Part shown: positions 12,024 through 24,356 of the stretch, piece by piece | Layout: the number at the start of each line of letters is the position of its first letter | How positions within the stretch are numbered: the stretch's first letter is position 1 | Assembly (NCBI RefSeq): GCF_002127325.2 | Contig: NC_035437.2 | Coordinates: 158,855,597-158,919,596, forward strand | Origin: Helianthus annuus | Taxonomy: Eukaryota; Streptophyta; Magnoliopsida; Asterales; Asteraceae | Direction of reading: 5' to 3' | Length of the DNA: 64,000 bases | Position numbers and translations under genes: made by a program | The notes under the pieces: generated by a model | What the model was told of the DNA's origin: nothing | Database searches by the model: none | What the model saw: only the letters and a program-made list of their open reading frames with translations

Positions 12024-14489
12024 CATGCATGTTAAAGTTGTTGTGTAAACTTAAAAGTGAAGGATTTAAGTATGAATGAACATGAATGATTGAAGTGATA
12101 TGTATGATATTTTGAAGAATAGGATATTAGTAAGGTTTTGATGTATTAAGATCATATTTGATGATAAAATTGTGATATGAACATATTAGATGCATATACT
12201 TAGACATACATGATGATATATGATCTTAAAAAGGTGATTTGAGTGTAATTGAGTAAAAATCGGTTATGAGCAGATTATAAGCACTAAAATGAAGTTATGT
12301 TAAGGTGTTTAGTGACTTATAACTTTGTCATAATGTATGCTAGCTTTGCATGTTGTACTTGGTGCATTAAAGTTGTAAAATACGTGAAATCGCATGATTT
12401 ATGCGACTTACACAAAAACTGCACTAATCTGATTATAACCACTATTTTAATCAGTAAATAACACGTATTGTGTTAAAATATCAAGTCATTTCGAGTTGGG
12501 ATGGTTATGGTAACATTTAACGCAAAACTATGCGTTAAAACGGTCAAAAATCGGCTTTTCGAGTGATTTTTATAAAACTGAATTAGATCAGTTAATAAAC
12601 CGATGTTTTTAGTTTAAAAATAAGTATTTTAACTAATTTTAAGTTTACTTGGTGTTTGGTTGGTCATGCGTGACTTCCGACGCCCGAAAACGTTACCGAA
12701 TCGCTAAAATACGCATTTTCTTAATGAACACTAGTATGGGTAAATTTTGAGTGAACCTTATGTGATAAACTGTGTTAAGTGATTAAACATATAAATATGA
12801 TAATATGTTAATTGTTAATTTGATAGTGAGAAACTTAGACTACGCACGTATGCATGTACGTTTTGTGCGGTAGAAACGGTAAAATTGCGTTAAATATGTA
12901 ACTTGTTTGTCGAGCATGAAATTTGGTACATATGAGATGTTTTATGTATATTTGCTTTAAAAATGACAAAATAGATAAGTTAGTAATATTTCAAGTGTTC
13001 AGTATTAGATTATGTGAACGTTTATGTATATATATATTACGACGCACAAATCGTAGATATATTGCGTATAAACGGAAGAGTTAACGGATTTACACAATAA
13101 TGGTCACCAATAAATTCGTTCAAGTCGCAAAATTCATAAAAATATATATATGTATGTATATGGACTCATATACATATAATAACATGCCAACCTAATCAAA
13201 AATGACAACTTTTCGAGAAAATCTCAAAGTTGTGTGATAATTCTAAGAAACGGAGAAACTTGGGATTTTTGTGTTATGTATGTTGATTTAGAATCGTTCC
13301 TATACGAGGACGTGTAGAAAATCAATCTCTGGGCTTGCGGTACTAAAATATGCACCCAAAGGTGAGTGTCACTAAACCCCTCTTTTTACTGCCTTGTATA
13401 TATTTTGGGGGTAGAACACGTCGTTAAAAGGGTTTAATAATGTTTTCGAAATAAAACATACCTTTTAATATAAAATATATATTTTCGCTGAAAATATATG
13501 AAATTTGATAAGTCATACGTTTCGAAGTAAAAACGTTTTGATGAATAAATGTTGGACATTGGGATGATACTGTATTTCCTAGGCGAAACATGACCGTATA
13601 GTTGGGACGGATGCCGGCCTGGGTCTCGAATGATGGAGATTCAGGGGATTCGTACAACATCGTGTATTAAATTGTCATATTAGTAGGATATATATATTGT
13701 ACATGAGGCAGACATCATATTGTTCTCAAAGAGAGAACCCTGTGCCCATGATGTCGTTTAATCAGTTAACTATTGCACGCGATGAATTGTTGGTAGATCT
13801 ATCGGGTTGACAACCCCATCGTGACCGGTCGCCCCGTGTCAATGTCAAACGACGAATTAATATTCTGTTTATTGTCTAGCTTTGATTATCCCTGCATCGT
13901 TGATATATAGTTCGTATCGTCTAGCTAACATACGAGTCTGAAAGTTGACGCAATAATTTAATATACAAAACCTGGGCAATATATATTACAGTTGTCGGAT
14001 CGATGAACCGGCGGAAGGCCCGTGGATTTTAATAAGGAAGTAAAACGGACTTTCTAAAATTTATATGGATGTTTTTAAATAAACACCTAATCAGAAAGTT
14101 TTCCTAGAAATAAAATTGGTAGTAAGTGAATACGTGAACTCACCTTCCTTTGTGTTGACACTTGATTTTTAACGTGTTCTACAGGTACTTGAGTTCGGCT
14201 TCGGGAAATCATGGTGTATCTTGTGTTTGATGATGCATGTCGTTTCGTCTAAATATGTTGGACATCTTTTAAATTATCTGGGACATTTGTAATAAGATCC
14301 GTGAGGATCAAAACAACTTAACTTATGTGGTTGTGTCGTGACTTTTAAAATGTAATGTTTAATATTTATGTTTTAAAATATGTCAAAATGTCAAACACAA
14401 GAGTGCATCGTCCGAAAAGGTATAAATGGGCACCAACTTCCGTCACCACTACGTTTTATATTGCGCTGCGACGTTTTTGGGGTGTGATA
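10696..14489 (+). repeat. Element B 3' LTR (complete, 3,794 bp)
   Basis: Begins TGTGACACCC and ends GGGGTGTGATA (canonical CA mutated to TA). It aligns with 952-4681 over its length. The largest length difference is a TA microsatellite at about 11949-12018 that is short in the 5' copy; the reverse holds for the tract near 3314-3361. The right flank at 14490 is reverse-transcriptase coding sequence of element A. Confidence 0.93.
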
Positions 14490-14681
14490 GAAAACCCCTT
14501 AATCACCAACCGAGCTTAGAAGTTTCTTAGGATTGGCCGGTTATTATAGAAGATTTATTCGAGATTTTTCTAGAATAGCCTTTAGAATTCTTAAGCAAAG
14601 ATTAACCAATGCACCTATACTAGCGTTACCAGAAGGAACTGAAGATTTTATAGTCTATTGTGACGCTTCTAAGTTAGGTTA
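14490..14681 (+). pseudogene. pol: Element A: end of RT and start of RNase H
   Basis: The translated flank reads [18 protein letters not shown], the region after the RT thumb in Ty3 elements, then [19 protein letters not shown], the first catalytic Asp region of RNase H. Compared with B and C, about 22 codons are missing between SRIA and ILKQRL, an in-frame deletion. A TAA stop lies at about 14499-14501. The sequence stops at GGTTA (14677-14681), the TSD of element C, and resumes at 24198. Confidence 0.88.
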
Positions 14682-16747
14682 TGTCACACCCCCAAAAATA
14701 CCACCTAGGGAGTGTCCCTGCTAGGCGTGTGACGACTAGCAATGAGCCACCAATTACATTGAATCACAAGTTTGAAATAAAACTTCATTATTTAAAGATA
14801 CTGAAATTCCAACATAAGTTATTCAAAAACCATAAGTTTAGCGGAAGCGTTAATGTATCGTAATATAAATGTTATCCAATCAATCATAGTAAATAAATGT
14901 CTAATAATTAATCCATCAAGCAACCATGACCACTCGCGCCCTCCAGCCAGCAAGTTCCTGCTTTCCAAGTACCTAAGGACCTGCGAGCATGTAACACGTG
15001 TATCAGACAAAGCTGGCGAGTTCACAGTTTTAGAAAACGTTTGATTACCCGTTGTATATAAAATAGTTCAATACCCAATGCAAGTAATATTGTTAATATC
15101 TCATTTCCAAACACGGACGGCTCCTGAAATACATGACTGCCCTTCCCACGTACTCCTATCTAGTACTGGGCCAGACTGGGTCATTAGTTCACCTCCGTCC
15201 TCTACAGGCACGGGGTGAGGGTGCCAAACCTAAGTAGCTCTACTAACTAATACCCGTTACCCTCCAGGTAACATAATAAGGGACTTACAAAACGATAGGT
15301 GAGGATATTAACCAATATACCCGTTTTTACCCAAACCACTGACTGTCCCCAACCACTGGGACGCATGCTCGAATGTAGTGAACTCACCTTGGTGTGCTCG
15401 GTAGGATTAATTACTCGTTTCACAACGGTGATTTACCAAACCCTATGATAGTTACACATAACAATCAGTTTGCATACGAGCCCAACACATATCATTTCAC
15501 ATTAAATCATCAGCTAACATTCATCACTAGACATGGCATACCCATTTAGTCAAGCACACATTCCATCATTCAAAGTATGTTCATAATCTATAATATCTCT
15601 CGGTTCACAGTTATCCTTCGATCTAACAGTTATTACAGTTATCCTTCGATCTAACAGTTATCACAGTTATCTTTCGAATCAAATATTATGTTCCGAACCA
15701 TATGCCACCTTTCGACTAAGCTAGCTATCCTTCGACTACAACAGTTATCTTTCAGTTCTCAGTTATGTTTCGACACACAGCTATCTTTCGATACAATGGT
15801 TATGTTTCGACACATCCGTTATCTTTCGATATATATCAGTTACAGTATCCTTCGGTTACAGTAACCCTAATCATGCGATCTAACTGTTATCATCTGGTTA
15901 ATGATTCAGCAATTACCATACGACCAATCAGTTACGAAACGGAACCCTAATGGTCATCAAGCAGTACAGTAAACATGTATCAAGGTCTAATCAGTTTGAC
16001 CCAACGGTTTAGGTTATGCCGTCTAACAACAACTTTTATCAAACCCAATTTCCATGCTAACTAGTCACCACGATTTAACGCACAATGTCTAACGATCTAA
16101 TCCACATATACATTCATCATATCAGAATTATTCACTAACGTCATTAGCACAGGACATGTCGGTTCATCATCATTATAAACAAGATCAACATTGAAAACCA
16201 AATACAATCATTTACAAAATCAGTAACGACCTAATCGCATATATATATTCAATCCATGAACCAGGCTGTTACTACATAAAATTAAACCAATAATCACAAG
16301 TGTTTTTGATCCTCTAGACAAACAAGAATCACACTAACCGGAATCTTGATCACAGAATGAGATCTTCGAGCAGGGGGCTGCTATGTCACGCACACACACT
16401 GGAACTAGGGTTTTTAGAAGTTAACTATCGACCTACATGCATTCACATATATATAACGTATCACAGGAATGGGCCAAGCCCATTGGAAAGACTAACGAAG
16501 GATCCTACATTTGGTCGAAGGTTGGAGACTGTCGAAGGATCCTATATTTGGTCGAAGGTTGGATCCTTCGGTCGAAGGATCTTCGGTTGAAAGATGTCTT
16601 GGCAAAATCCAGTATTCCAATACGTTACTCATTAACAAGTACAGGTTTGCAACATATACCCACTAACACACTGATCTAGGATATGTAAATACAACAAAGG
16701 AGTCGGGGAATAGGATAATACTAACCTCAAGAAGTCGGGTTGTCACA
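14682..16747 (-). repeat. Element C 3' LTR (left copy)
   Basis: 2,066 bp. Small ORFs inside recur identically at +7450 and are LTR sequence, not genes. It contains clusters of a TTCGA-centred motif: many copies of TATC(C/T)TTCGA at about 15605-15860, and a 37-bp tandem repeat at 16496-16563 containing TTTGGTCGAAGG. Reading on the minus strand, that tandem repeat lies just upstream of a TATATATA stretch at about 16447-16456. Confidence 0.95.
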
Positions 16748-16760
16748 TCATCCCCAACTT
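16748..16760 (-). promoter_or_regulatory. Element C polypurine tract
   Basis: The plus strand reads TCATCCCCAACTT next to the LTR, so the minus strand reads AAGTTGGGGATGA directly before TGTGACA. A near-copy of this segment (ATCATCCCCAACTTGAA) occurs again at about 16850-16866 just inside the element. Confidence 0.75.
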
Positions 16761-16816
16761 GAAAGAAATTTCGTCCCGAAATTTGGCAAGCAGGTACAAG
16801 AGAGTGAAGTGACAAT

Positions 16817-19800
16817 TCAAGATCGTTGCGGATTTTCCTCAGGTGTTACATCATCCCCAACTTGAAGGGGAATCTCGTCCCGAGATTCACTAGCTTTGCT
16901 TGACTCTGCCTTGTCCTTGGGAAAAAGGTGAGGGTACTTTAGTTTCATCTGATCCTCGCGTTCCCACGTGAACTCCGGTCCACGCCTTGAGTTCCAACGG
17001 ACCCTAACAATCGGAATTCGACTGTGCTTCCGGACCTTGACCTCCCGATCCATGATTTCAATAGGCTCTTCAACAAACTGCAGCTTGTCATCCAACTTGA
17101 GCTCTTGAAATGGCACCACTAGTGTCTCATCAACCAGGCACTTCTTTAACTGAGAAACGTGAAACACATCGTGAACATTGCCTAATTCCGCAGGTAACTC
17201 GAGCCTGTAAGCGACCTTGCCGATTCGCTCTAGAATTTTGAATGGCCCAACGTAACGTGGGTTAAGCTTGCCACGCTTCCCGAAGCGTACAACGCCCTTC
17301 CACGGTGAAACTTTCAACATAACCCGATCATTTACTTCGAACTCCAAAGGCTTTCTACGCTTGTTAGCATAACTCTTCTGGCGATCACGCGCTGCTGCCA
17401 TTCGATCCCTTATCCGAGCTATACTTTGTGAAGCTTCCAGAATGAATTCAGGACCTGTGAGTTGACTGTCACCTACTTCTGCCCAACAGAGAGGAGAACG
17501 ACATTTCCGCCCATACAATGCTTCGAACGGAGCTGCCTGAATACTTGTGTGGTAGCTGTTGTTGTAGGAGAACTCTATTAACGGCAAGTGTCTTTCCCAT
17601 CCCTTCCCAAAATCGATCACACATGCCCGCAGCATGTCTTCAAGTGTCTGAATAGTGCGCTCACTCTGACCATCCGTCTGTGGGTGGTAAGCGGTGCTCA
17701 TATCAAGTTTCGAACCGAACAATTTGTGCATAGACTGCCATAATTCAGAAGTAAAGCGCGGATCTCGATCTGAGATGATAGAAGTTGGCACTCCGTGCCG
17801 AGCAACTACCTCCTTAAGATATACTGCTGCAAGCTGCGAAAACTTATCTGTTTCCTTGATTGCTAGAAAATGTGCCGATTTCGTGAGTCGATCAACAATC
17901 ACCCAAATAGTGTCGTTTCCAGCCTGAGTTCTTGGTAATCCAGTAACGAAATCCATAGCGATCTGTTCCCACTTCCACTTAGGTATTTCTGGCTGCTGTA
18001 GTAGACCCGAAGGCTTCTGGTGTTCCGCTTTAACTCTAGCACAAGTTAAGCATTTACTCACATATGTGGCTATGAGGGCTTTCATATTCGGCCACCAATA
18101 CATAACCTTAAGATCGTGATACATCTTGTCCGATCCCGGGTGAATAGAATATCGTGACTTGTGTGCTTCATCCATCACAAGTTCTCTAAGATCACCAAAC
18201 AGAGGAACCCATACTCTTTCCATGATGTAGTAGATACCATCAGATTTCTGCTCAAGCTGCTTTTCCATACCGCGTAAACCCTCAGCTTCGATGTTTTCTT
18301 CCTTCAATGCTTCAGTCTGAGCCCTACGAATCCTATCAGGAAGGCTGGAATGGATAGTGAGCTGTAATGCGCGAACGCGTTTAGGTTTCGTTTCTTTGCG
18401 GCTAAGTGCATCTGCCACAACGTTAGCTTTACCTGGGTGATATTTGATGGCACACTCGTAATCATTGAACAATTCCACCCAACGACGCTGTCGCATATTC
18501 AATTCTCTTTGGTCGAAGATATGCTGAAGGCTCTTGTGGTCGGTGTAGATTGTGCATTTCGTACCGTATAAATAGTGTCTCCAAATCTTCAGAGCAAACA
18601 CCACTGCTCCTAACTCCAAGTCGTGTGTCGTATAGTTTTTCTCATGAACTTTCAATTGTCGAGAGGCGTAGGCTATCACCTTCTCGCGTTGCATCAACAC
18701 GCAACCGAGACCCTGAATCGAAGCATCACAATAAACTACAAAATCCTCAGTACCATCTGGCAGAGATAAGATTGGCGCGCTGCATAACCTTTGTTTCAAA
18801 AGTTGAAAAGCATCCTCCTGCTTCGTCCCCCAAGAGTAAACTACTTTCTTCTGTGTTAACGAGGTGAGTGGCTGTGCAATCTTTGAGAAGTTCTGAATGA
18901 AACGGCGATAATACCCTGCTAGACCGAGAAATTGCCGCACCTCCGAAGGGTTCTTTGGTGCCGCCCAATTTCTAATGGCGTCAACTTTGGCAGGATCCAC
19001 ATGTATGCCTACCTCATTGACTATATGCCCCAGAAAATGTACCTCCCGTATCCAAAAATCACACTTAGAAAACTTTGCGTACAACTGCTCCCTCCTCAGG
19101 AGTTCTAGGATAAGGCGTAGGTGCCGCTCGTGATCCTCCTTGTTCTTGGAGTAAATTAGAATGTCGTCAATAAAAACGATAACGAAGTCGTCAAGGTATG
19201 GCTTGCACACGCGGTTCATGAGGTCCATGAAAACCGCTGGTGCGTTGGTTAACCCGAATGGCATAACCAAGAACTCATAGTGACCGTATCGCGTCCGAAA
19301 CGCGGTTTTGGGAACGTCTTCCTCTCTGACTCGCACTTGATGATAACCAGACCTTAAGTCGATCTTAGAGTAAAAGCTCGACCCTTGTAACTGGTCAAAC
19401 AGGTCGTCAATACGAGGCAAAGGATAACGGTTTTTGATCGTCATCTTGTTGAGCTCGCGATAATCTATACACATTCGTAAGGACCCGTCCTTCTTCTTCA
19501 CAAATAAGACTGGGGCTCCCCAGGGGGAAGAACTAGGTCGGATGAAACCCCTATCCAACAGCTCTTGGAGTTGGTTTGATAATTCCTGCAGTTCTCCTGG
19601 CGCAAGACGATAAGGTGCACGAGCAACTGGGGCTGCCGCTGGGGCGAGGTCGATCTGGAATTCCACCTGACGATGTGGAGGTAACCCAGGGAGTTCCTCA
19701 GGAAATACGTCAGGATATTCCCGAACAACTGGAAGATCCTCGATCTTCCTTTCATCAGACGATGAATCGGTAACAAGAGCTAATATAGCAGGATAGCCCT

Positions 19801-21558
19801 TACGCAAATACTTCTGAGCCTTCATTGCCGAAACAATGCTAACTGGGGTCCCGCTGCGATGACCTTGAACTGATAGAAATTCCCCACTGGGAAGGGGAAC
19901 ACGTATGATCTTCTCCTTACAGAGAATCTCTGCTTGATACTTGGACAACCAGTCCATACCAACGATCACGTCGAAGCTTCCAAGAGCAATAGGAATCAAG
20001 TCAATGTCGAAAACTTGACCCAGAAGATCGATTTTACACCCAAATAGAACATGCGTAGCTTCGATTGTTTTACCATTCGCGATTTCTACTATGTGTTTCA
20101 TTACAAGAAGTGTAGGACTTAACCCTAATTGGGAGCTAAACTCTAAAGACACGTAACTCCAGTCGGCACCAGAATCAAACAAAATAGAAGCAATAACACC
20201 GTTTACTGAAAACGTACCAGTAACCACGTTGCCGTCGTTCCGCGCTTCCCCAGCTCCCAGCACAAACCCGCGCCCATGCGCAACATTACCCCCGTTATTT
20301 CCCGCATTGTTGTTCCCGTTACCACCCCCTGTGCTCTGTCTCAGCTGAGGGCAGTCTCGTTTGAAGTGCCCCTCGGCCCCACACTGATAACACCCTCTCT
20401 GAGTACCCTGAGTTTGCTGAGGCTGTTGCCTACCCGTCTGCTGCGCTGGCTGCTGCTGAGTTGGAAGTGTGGTCCTACAATCCCTGGCCTTGTGCCCCGG
20501 TCGATTACACCGATGAAAAACTCGAGTACACTGCCCCTTGTGATGAAAATCACACTTGCTGCACAAGGGTAGCTTCCCCGCATATGATCCCTGCCCTGAT
20601 CTGTTACTCGAGTTCTGATTTACTGATGCTGTCTGACTGAAACTGCGGGTGCTGCCAGTATCCGTCTTCTTCTGAGGCTGTGCAGAGTTGGACCCCTTGT
20701 CCGCTTCGTTCCACTTACGTTTGCCATCAGCAGCAGATGCAGTGGAAGTAGTGGCAGCTGTGGTAGTGCTAGAAATACGAGGTGGCAATGAGTCGCTCTC
20801 CACCTCCTGGTCAACGATTTTATGTGCCAGTCTAACAATCTGGGTTAGGTTATTGAGGTTCGCTGCTGTAACTAAACCCTTCACCCGTGGAGGTAACCCC
20901 TTAATAAACAGCTCGATTCTTCGGGGCATGGGTCGGGACAAGTTCGGACACAAATCAGCTAACTCATACGACCGCTTCACATACGCCTCGATTTCAGATC
21001 CCACCATTGTCAGATGATAGTACTCATTCTCTAACTTCGCTATTTCATCTCGAGGACAGTATTCCTCTCTCATCAGTTCTTTAAAATCATCCCACGTAGT
21101 GGCGTTCGCCGCCTCAATACCTAGCAGTTGCACCTGGGCATTCCACCAGGTCAAGGCACCATCCTGAAGCGTGCCTGCTGCAAACTTTACCCTATCCCCA
21201 ACTGGGCAGTTACATATCGCAAACACTGACTCCGCCTTTTCGAACCAGCGTATAAGTCCTACAGCCCCTTCAGTGCCACTGAAGGTCTGTGGCTTGCAAT
21301 CCATGAAAGTTTTAAAAGTGCAGACCGGTGGGTGAGGCTGGTTTTGTGGCGCCGGCTGACCTATTAACGAAAGAAAATAAACCAACAAGTAAGACTCAAG
21401 TTCACGATTCAAAGGAAAGAATGTCTGGTACATGTCATACCAGCCTGATAAGCTGCCAAGGCTGCAGCCACCTGGGCGTTGAGTAATGCCTCTAGCTCAG
21501 CTTGAGTCATATGGATTTCGCCTTGTCCGCCACCGCGGCCTCCACCACGTCCGTTCAT
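16817..21558 (-). CDS. gag-pol: Element C gag-pol polyprotein, two exons, about 1,553 aa, intact
   Basis: Single polyprotein for capsid, protease, reverse transcriptase/RNase H and integrase. Exon 1 is 21558-21441, starting at an ATG that gives [14 protein letters not shown]. Exon 2 is 21360-16817. An ATG at 21433 lies inside the intron and is not the likely start. Counting from that internal ATG: capsid about 45-230; zinc knuckles near 293-315 ([17 protein letters not shown]) and 350 ([14 protein letters not shown]); protease [11 protein letters not shown] near 415; RT motif [10 protein letters not shown] near 754; RNase H VYCDAS near 900; integrase HHCC near 1085-1130 with CLTC. The DDE residues lie in [15 protein letters not shown] and [11 protein letters not shown] (about 1165-1260). 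The chromodomain-like end reads [17 protein letters not shown]. No stop or frameshift is visible. Confidence 0.95.
21361..21440 (-). other. Element C gag intron (80 bp)
   Basis: On the minus strand it begins GTATGACATG and ends TTCGTTAATAG. Removing it joins the frame QAEL...AAYQA from the ATG at 21558 to GQPAPQNQP of exon 2, with the split codon G/GT (phase 1). Without splicing, the ATG frame does not continue into the long capsid frame. Confidence 0.82.
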
Positions 21559-22116
21559 GATTCTATAAGCATGGGAAGAAGTAACAAATTAACAGACCAT
21601 TTCAGGCGAATGTCAAGTATTGTTATAGTATTCACAGTTTTCGAGGTTCTAATACAACATTGACTAACAACGCGGGATTCCTTTTTCACACTAGTCGAGA
21701 TTTACTGGGACTCACATGCACCTCACGTTGTTATTATGTGTGCACCCATAATAATAACCTGATTTGCATGCTTATCTCAGTTCCTCCCTACTCATGTTAG
21801 AAGGTTTCCCCTAATTCATACAGTACGACCGTCGATGTCACAACATAGATCATGTAAACACAAGAAGAGTCCTACTCTTAAAAACACGTAGTATGGACAG
21901 GTAGCATAGTAATTCGTATTGTAATGGCATGTGTGCGTTCGAGTGTGATATCAATCATGAGTATGTACTAACTATATTATACAATAGTAAACAAGAGACG
22001 AACCTTGCTGCCTGGAGCTGAGTGTCATGGTCCATGTCGTATCAGTATGTCGTATCAGTTCAGTTATAGTCTGGTTTTATAAATCATTTTTAAAACCAAA
22101 TTCACTATAACCAGTG
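21559..22116 (-). other. Element C leader between primer-binding site and gag
   Basis: 558 bp with no coding frame of note. Likely the untranslated leader with packaging signals, but I see no specific structure to name. Confidence 0.7.
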
Positions 22117-22128
22117 GCTCTGATACCA
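22117..22128 (-). promoter_or_regulatory. Element C primer-binding site (initiator tRNA-Met type)
   Basis: The plus strand reads GCTCTGATACCA, so the minus strand carries TGGTATCAGAGC three bases after the 5' LTR end. Confidence 0.93.
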
Positions 22129-22131
22129 AAC

Positions 22132-24197
22132 TGTCACACCCCCAAAAATACCACCTAGGGAGTGTCCCTGCTAGGCGTGTGACGACTAGCAATGAGCCAC
22201 CAATTACATTGAATCACAAGTTTGAAATAAAACTTCATTATTTAAAGATACTGAAATTCCAACATAAGTTATTCAAAAACCATAAGTTTAGCGGAAGCGT
22301 TAATGTATCGTAATATAAATGTTATCCAATCAATCATAGTAAATAAATGTCTAATAATTAATCCATCAAGCAACCATGACCACTCGCGCCCTCCAGCCAG
22401 CAAGTTCCTGCTTTCCAAGTACCTAAGGACCTGCGAGCATGTAACACGTGTATCAGACAAAGCTGGCGAGTTCACAGTTTTAGAAAACGTTTGATTACCC
22501 GTTGTATATAAAATAGTTCAATACCCAATGCAAGTAATATTGTTAATATCTCATTTCCAAACACGGACGGCTCCTGAAATACATGACTGCCCTTCCCACG
22601 TACTCCTATCTAGTACTGGGCCAGACTGGGTCATTAGTTCACCTCCGTCCTCTACAGGCACGGGGTGAGGGTGCCAAACCTAAGTAGCTCTACTAACTAA
22701 TACCCGTTACCCTCCAGGTAACATAATAAGGGACTTACAAAACGATAGGTGAGGATATTAACCAATATACCCGTTTTTACCCAAACCACTGACTGTCCCC
22801 AACCACTGGGACGCATGCTCGAATGTAGTGAACTCACCTTGGTGTGCTCGGTAGGATTAATTACTCGTTTCACAACGGTGATTTACCAAACCCTATGATA
22901 GTTACACATAACAATCAGTTTGCATACGAGCCCAACACATATCATTTCACATTAAATCATCAGCTAACATTCATCACTAGACATGGCATACCCATTTAGT
23001 CAAGCACACATTCCATCATTCAAAGTATGTTCATAATCTATAATATCTCTCGGTTCACAGTTATCCTTCGATCTAACAGTTATTACAGTTATCCTTCGAT
23101 CTAACAGTTATCACAGTTATCTTTCGAATCAAATATTATGTTCCGAACCATATGCCACCTTTCGACTAAGCTAGCTATCCTTCGACTACAACAGTTATCT
23201 TTCAGTTCTCGGTTATGTTTCGACACACAGCTATCTTTCGATACAATGGTTATGTTTCGACACATCCGTTATCTTTCGATATATATCAGTTACAGTATCC
23301 TTCGGTTACAGTAACCCTAATCATGCGATCTAACTGTTATCATCTGGTTAATGATTCAGCAATTACCATACGACCAATCAGTTACGAAACGGAACCCTAA
23401 TGGTCATCAAGCAGTACAGTAAACATGTATCAAGGTCTAATCAGTTTGACCCAACGGTTTAGGTTATGCCGTCTAACAACAACTTTTATCAAACCCAATT
23501 TCCATGCTAACTAGTCACCACGATTTAACGCACAATGTCTAACGATCTAATCCACATATACATTCATCATATCAGAATTATTCACTAACGTCATTAGCAC
23601 AGGACATGTCGGTTCATCATCATTATAAGCAAGATCAACATTGAAAACCAAATACAATCATTTACAAAATCAGTAACGACCTAATCGCATATATATATTC
23701 AATCCATGAACCAGGCTGTTACTACATAAAATTAAACCAATAATCACAAGTGTTTTTGATCCTCTAGACAAACAAGAATCACACTAACCGGAATCTTGAT
23801 CACAGAATGAGATCTTCGAGCAGGGGGCTGCTATGTCACGCACACACACTGGAACTAGGGTTTTTAGAAGTTAACTATCGACCTACATGCATTCACATAT
23901 ATATAACGTATCACAGGAATGGGCCAAGCCCATTGGAAAGACTAACGAAGGATCCTACATTTGGTCGAAGGTTGGAGACTGTCGAAGGATCCTATATTTG
24001 GTCGAAGGTTGGATCCTTCGGTCGAAGGATCTTCGGTTGAAAGATGTCTTGGCAAAATCCAGTATTCCAATACGTTACTCATTAACAAGTACAGGTTTGC
24101 AACATATACCCACTAACACACTGATCTAGGATATGTAAATACAACAAAGGAGTCGGGGAATAGGATAATACTAACCTCAAGAAGTCGGGTTGTCACA
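22132..24197 (-). repeat. Element C 5' LTR (right copy)
   Basis: 2,066 bp, the same length as the left copy and differing by eye at only 23211 and 23629. It is followed by the TSD GGTTA and the resumed RNase H frame of element A. Confidence 0.95.
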
Positions 24198-24356
24198 GGT
24201 TATGGATGTGTATTGATACAACGCCAAAAGGTTATAGCCTATGCGTCTAGACAACTTAAGAATCATGAAGAGAATTATTCAACCCATGATTTGGAATTAG
24301 GAGCTATAATTTTTGCCCTTAAGATTTGGAGACATTACCTTGATGGTAGTAAGTTT
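24198..24356 (+). pseudogene. pol: Element A: middle of RNase H
   Basis: Reads [20 protein letters not shown], then [28 protein letters not shown], the RNase H core. It continues directly from 14681 when element C and one TSD copy are removed, and breaks off at GTAAGTTT (24349-24356), the TSD of the hAT element. Confidence 0.9.

Larger units (their letters stand above)
952..14489 (+). mobile_element. Element B: Ty3/gypsy chromovirus-like retrotransposon with about 3.8-kb LTRs
   Basis: Two long direct repeats (952-4681 and 10696-14489) flank a primer-binding site, an extra ORF, gag, pol and a purine tract. The pol order protease, RT, RNase H, integrase, C-terminal chromodomain-like segment is that of Ty3/gypsy. 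The very long LTRs and the chromodomain-like end suggest the Tekay/Del lineage; the lineage call is inference. Gag-pol carries several frameshifts and stops, so it is not autonomous now. No TSD can be found because the left boundary lacks the first 32 bp of the LTR and abuts a different part of element A than the right boundary does. Confidence 0.93.
14682..24197 (-). mobile_element. Element C: intact, very young Ty3/gypsy retrotransposon
   Basis: 9,516 bp, bounded by a perfect 5-bp TSD, GGTTA (14677-14681 and 24198-24202). Two 2,066-bp LTRs begin TGTCACACCC and end GTTGTCACA on the plus strand. All coding features, the primer-binding site (22117-22128) and the purine tract (16748-16760) read on the minus strand. 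Only two LTR differences were seen (15761 A versus 23211 G; 16179 A versus 23629 G). The gag-pol frame is open from end to end once a small intron is removed. The C-terminal segment resembles that of chromovirus elements. Confidence 0.96.

Noticed and set aside
14819..16679. ORFs in the C LTR, identical at 22269-24129
   Set aside because: Identity is explained by LTR duplication in a young element; no start context or protein features.
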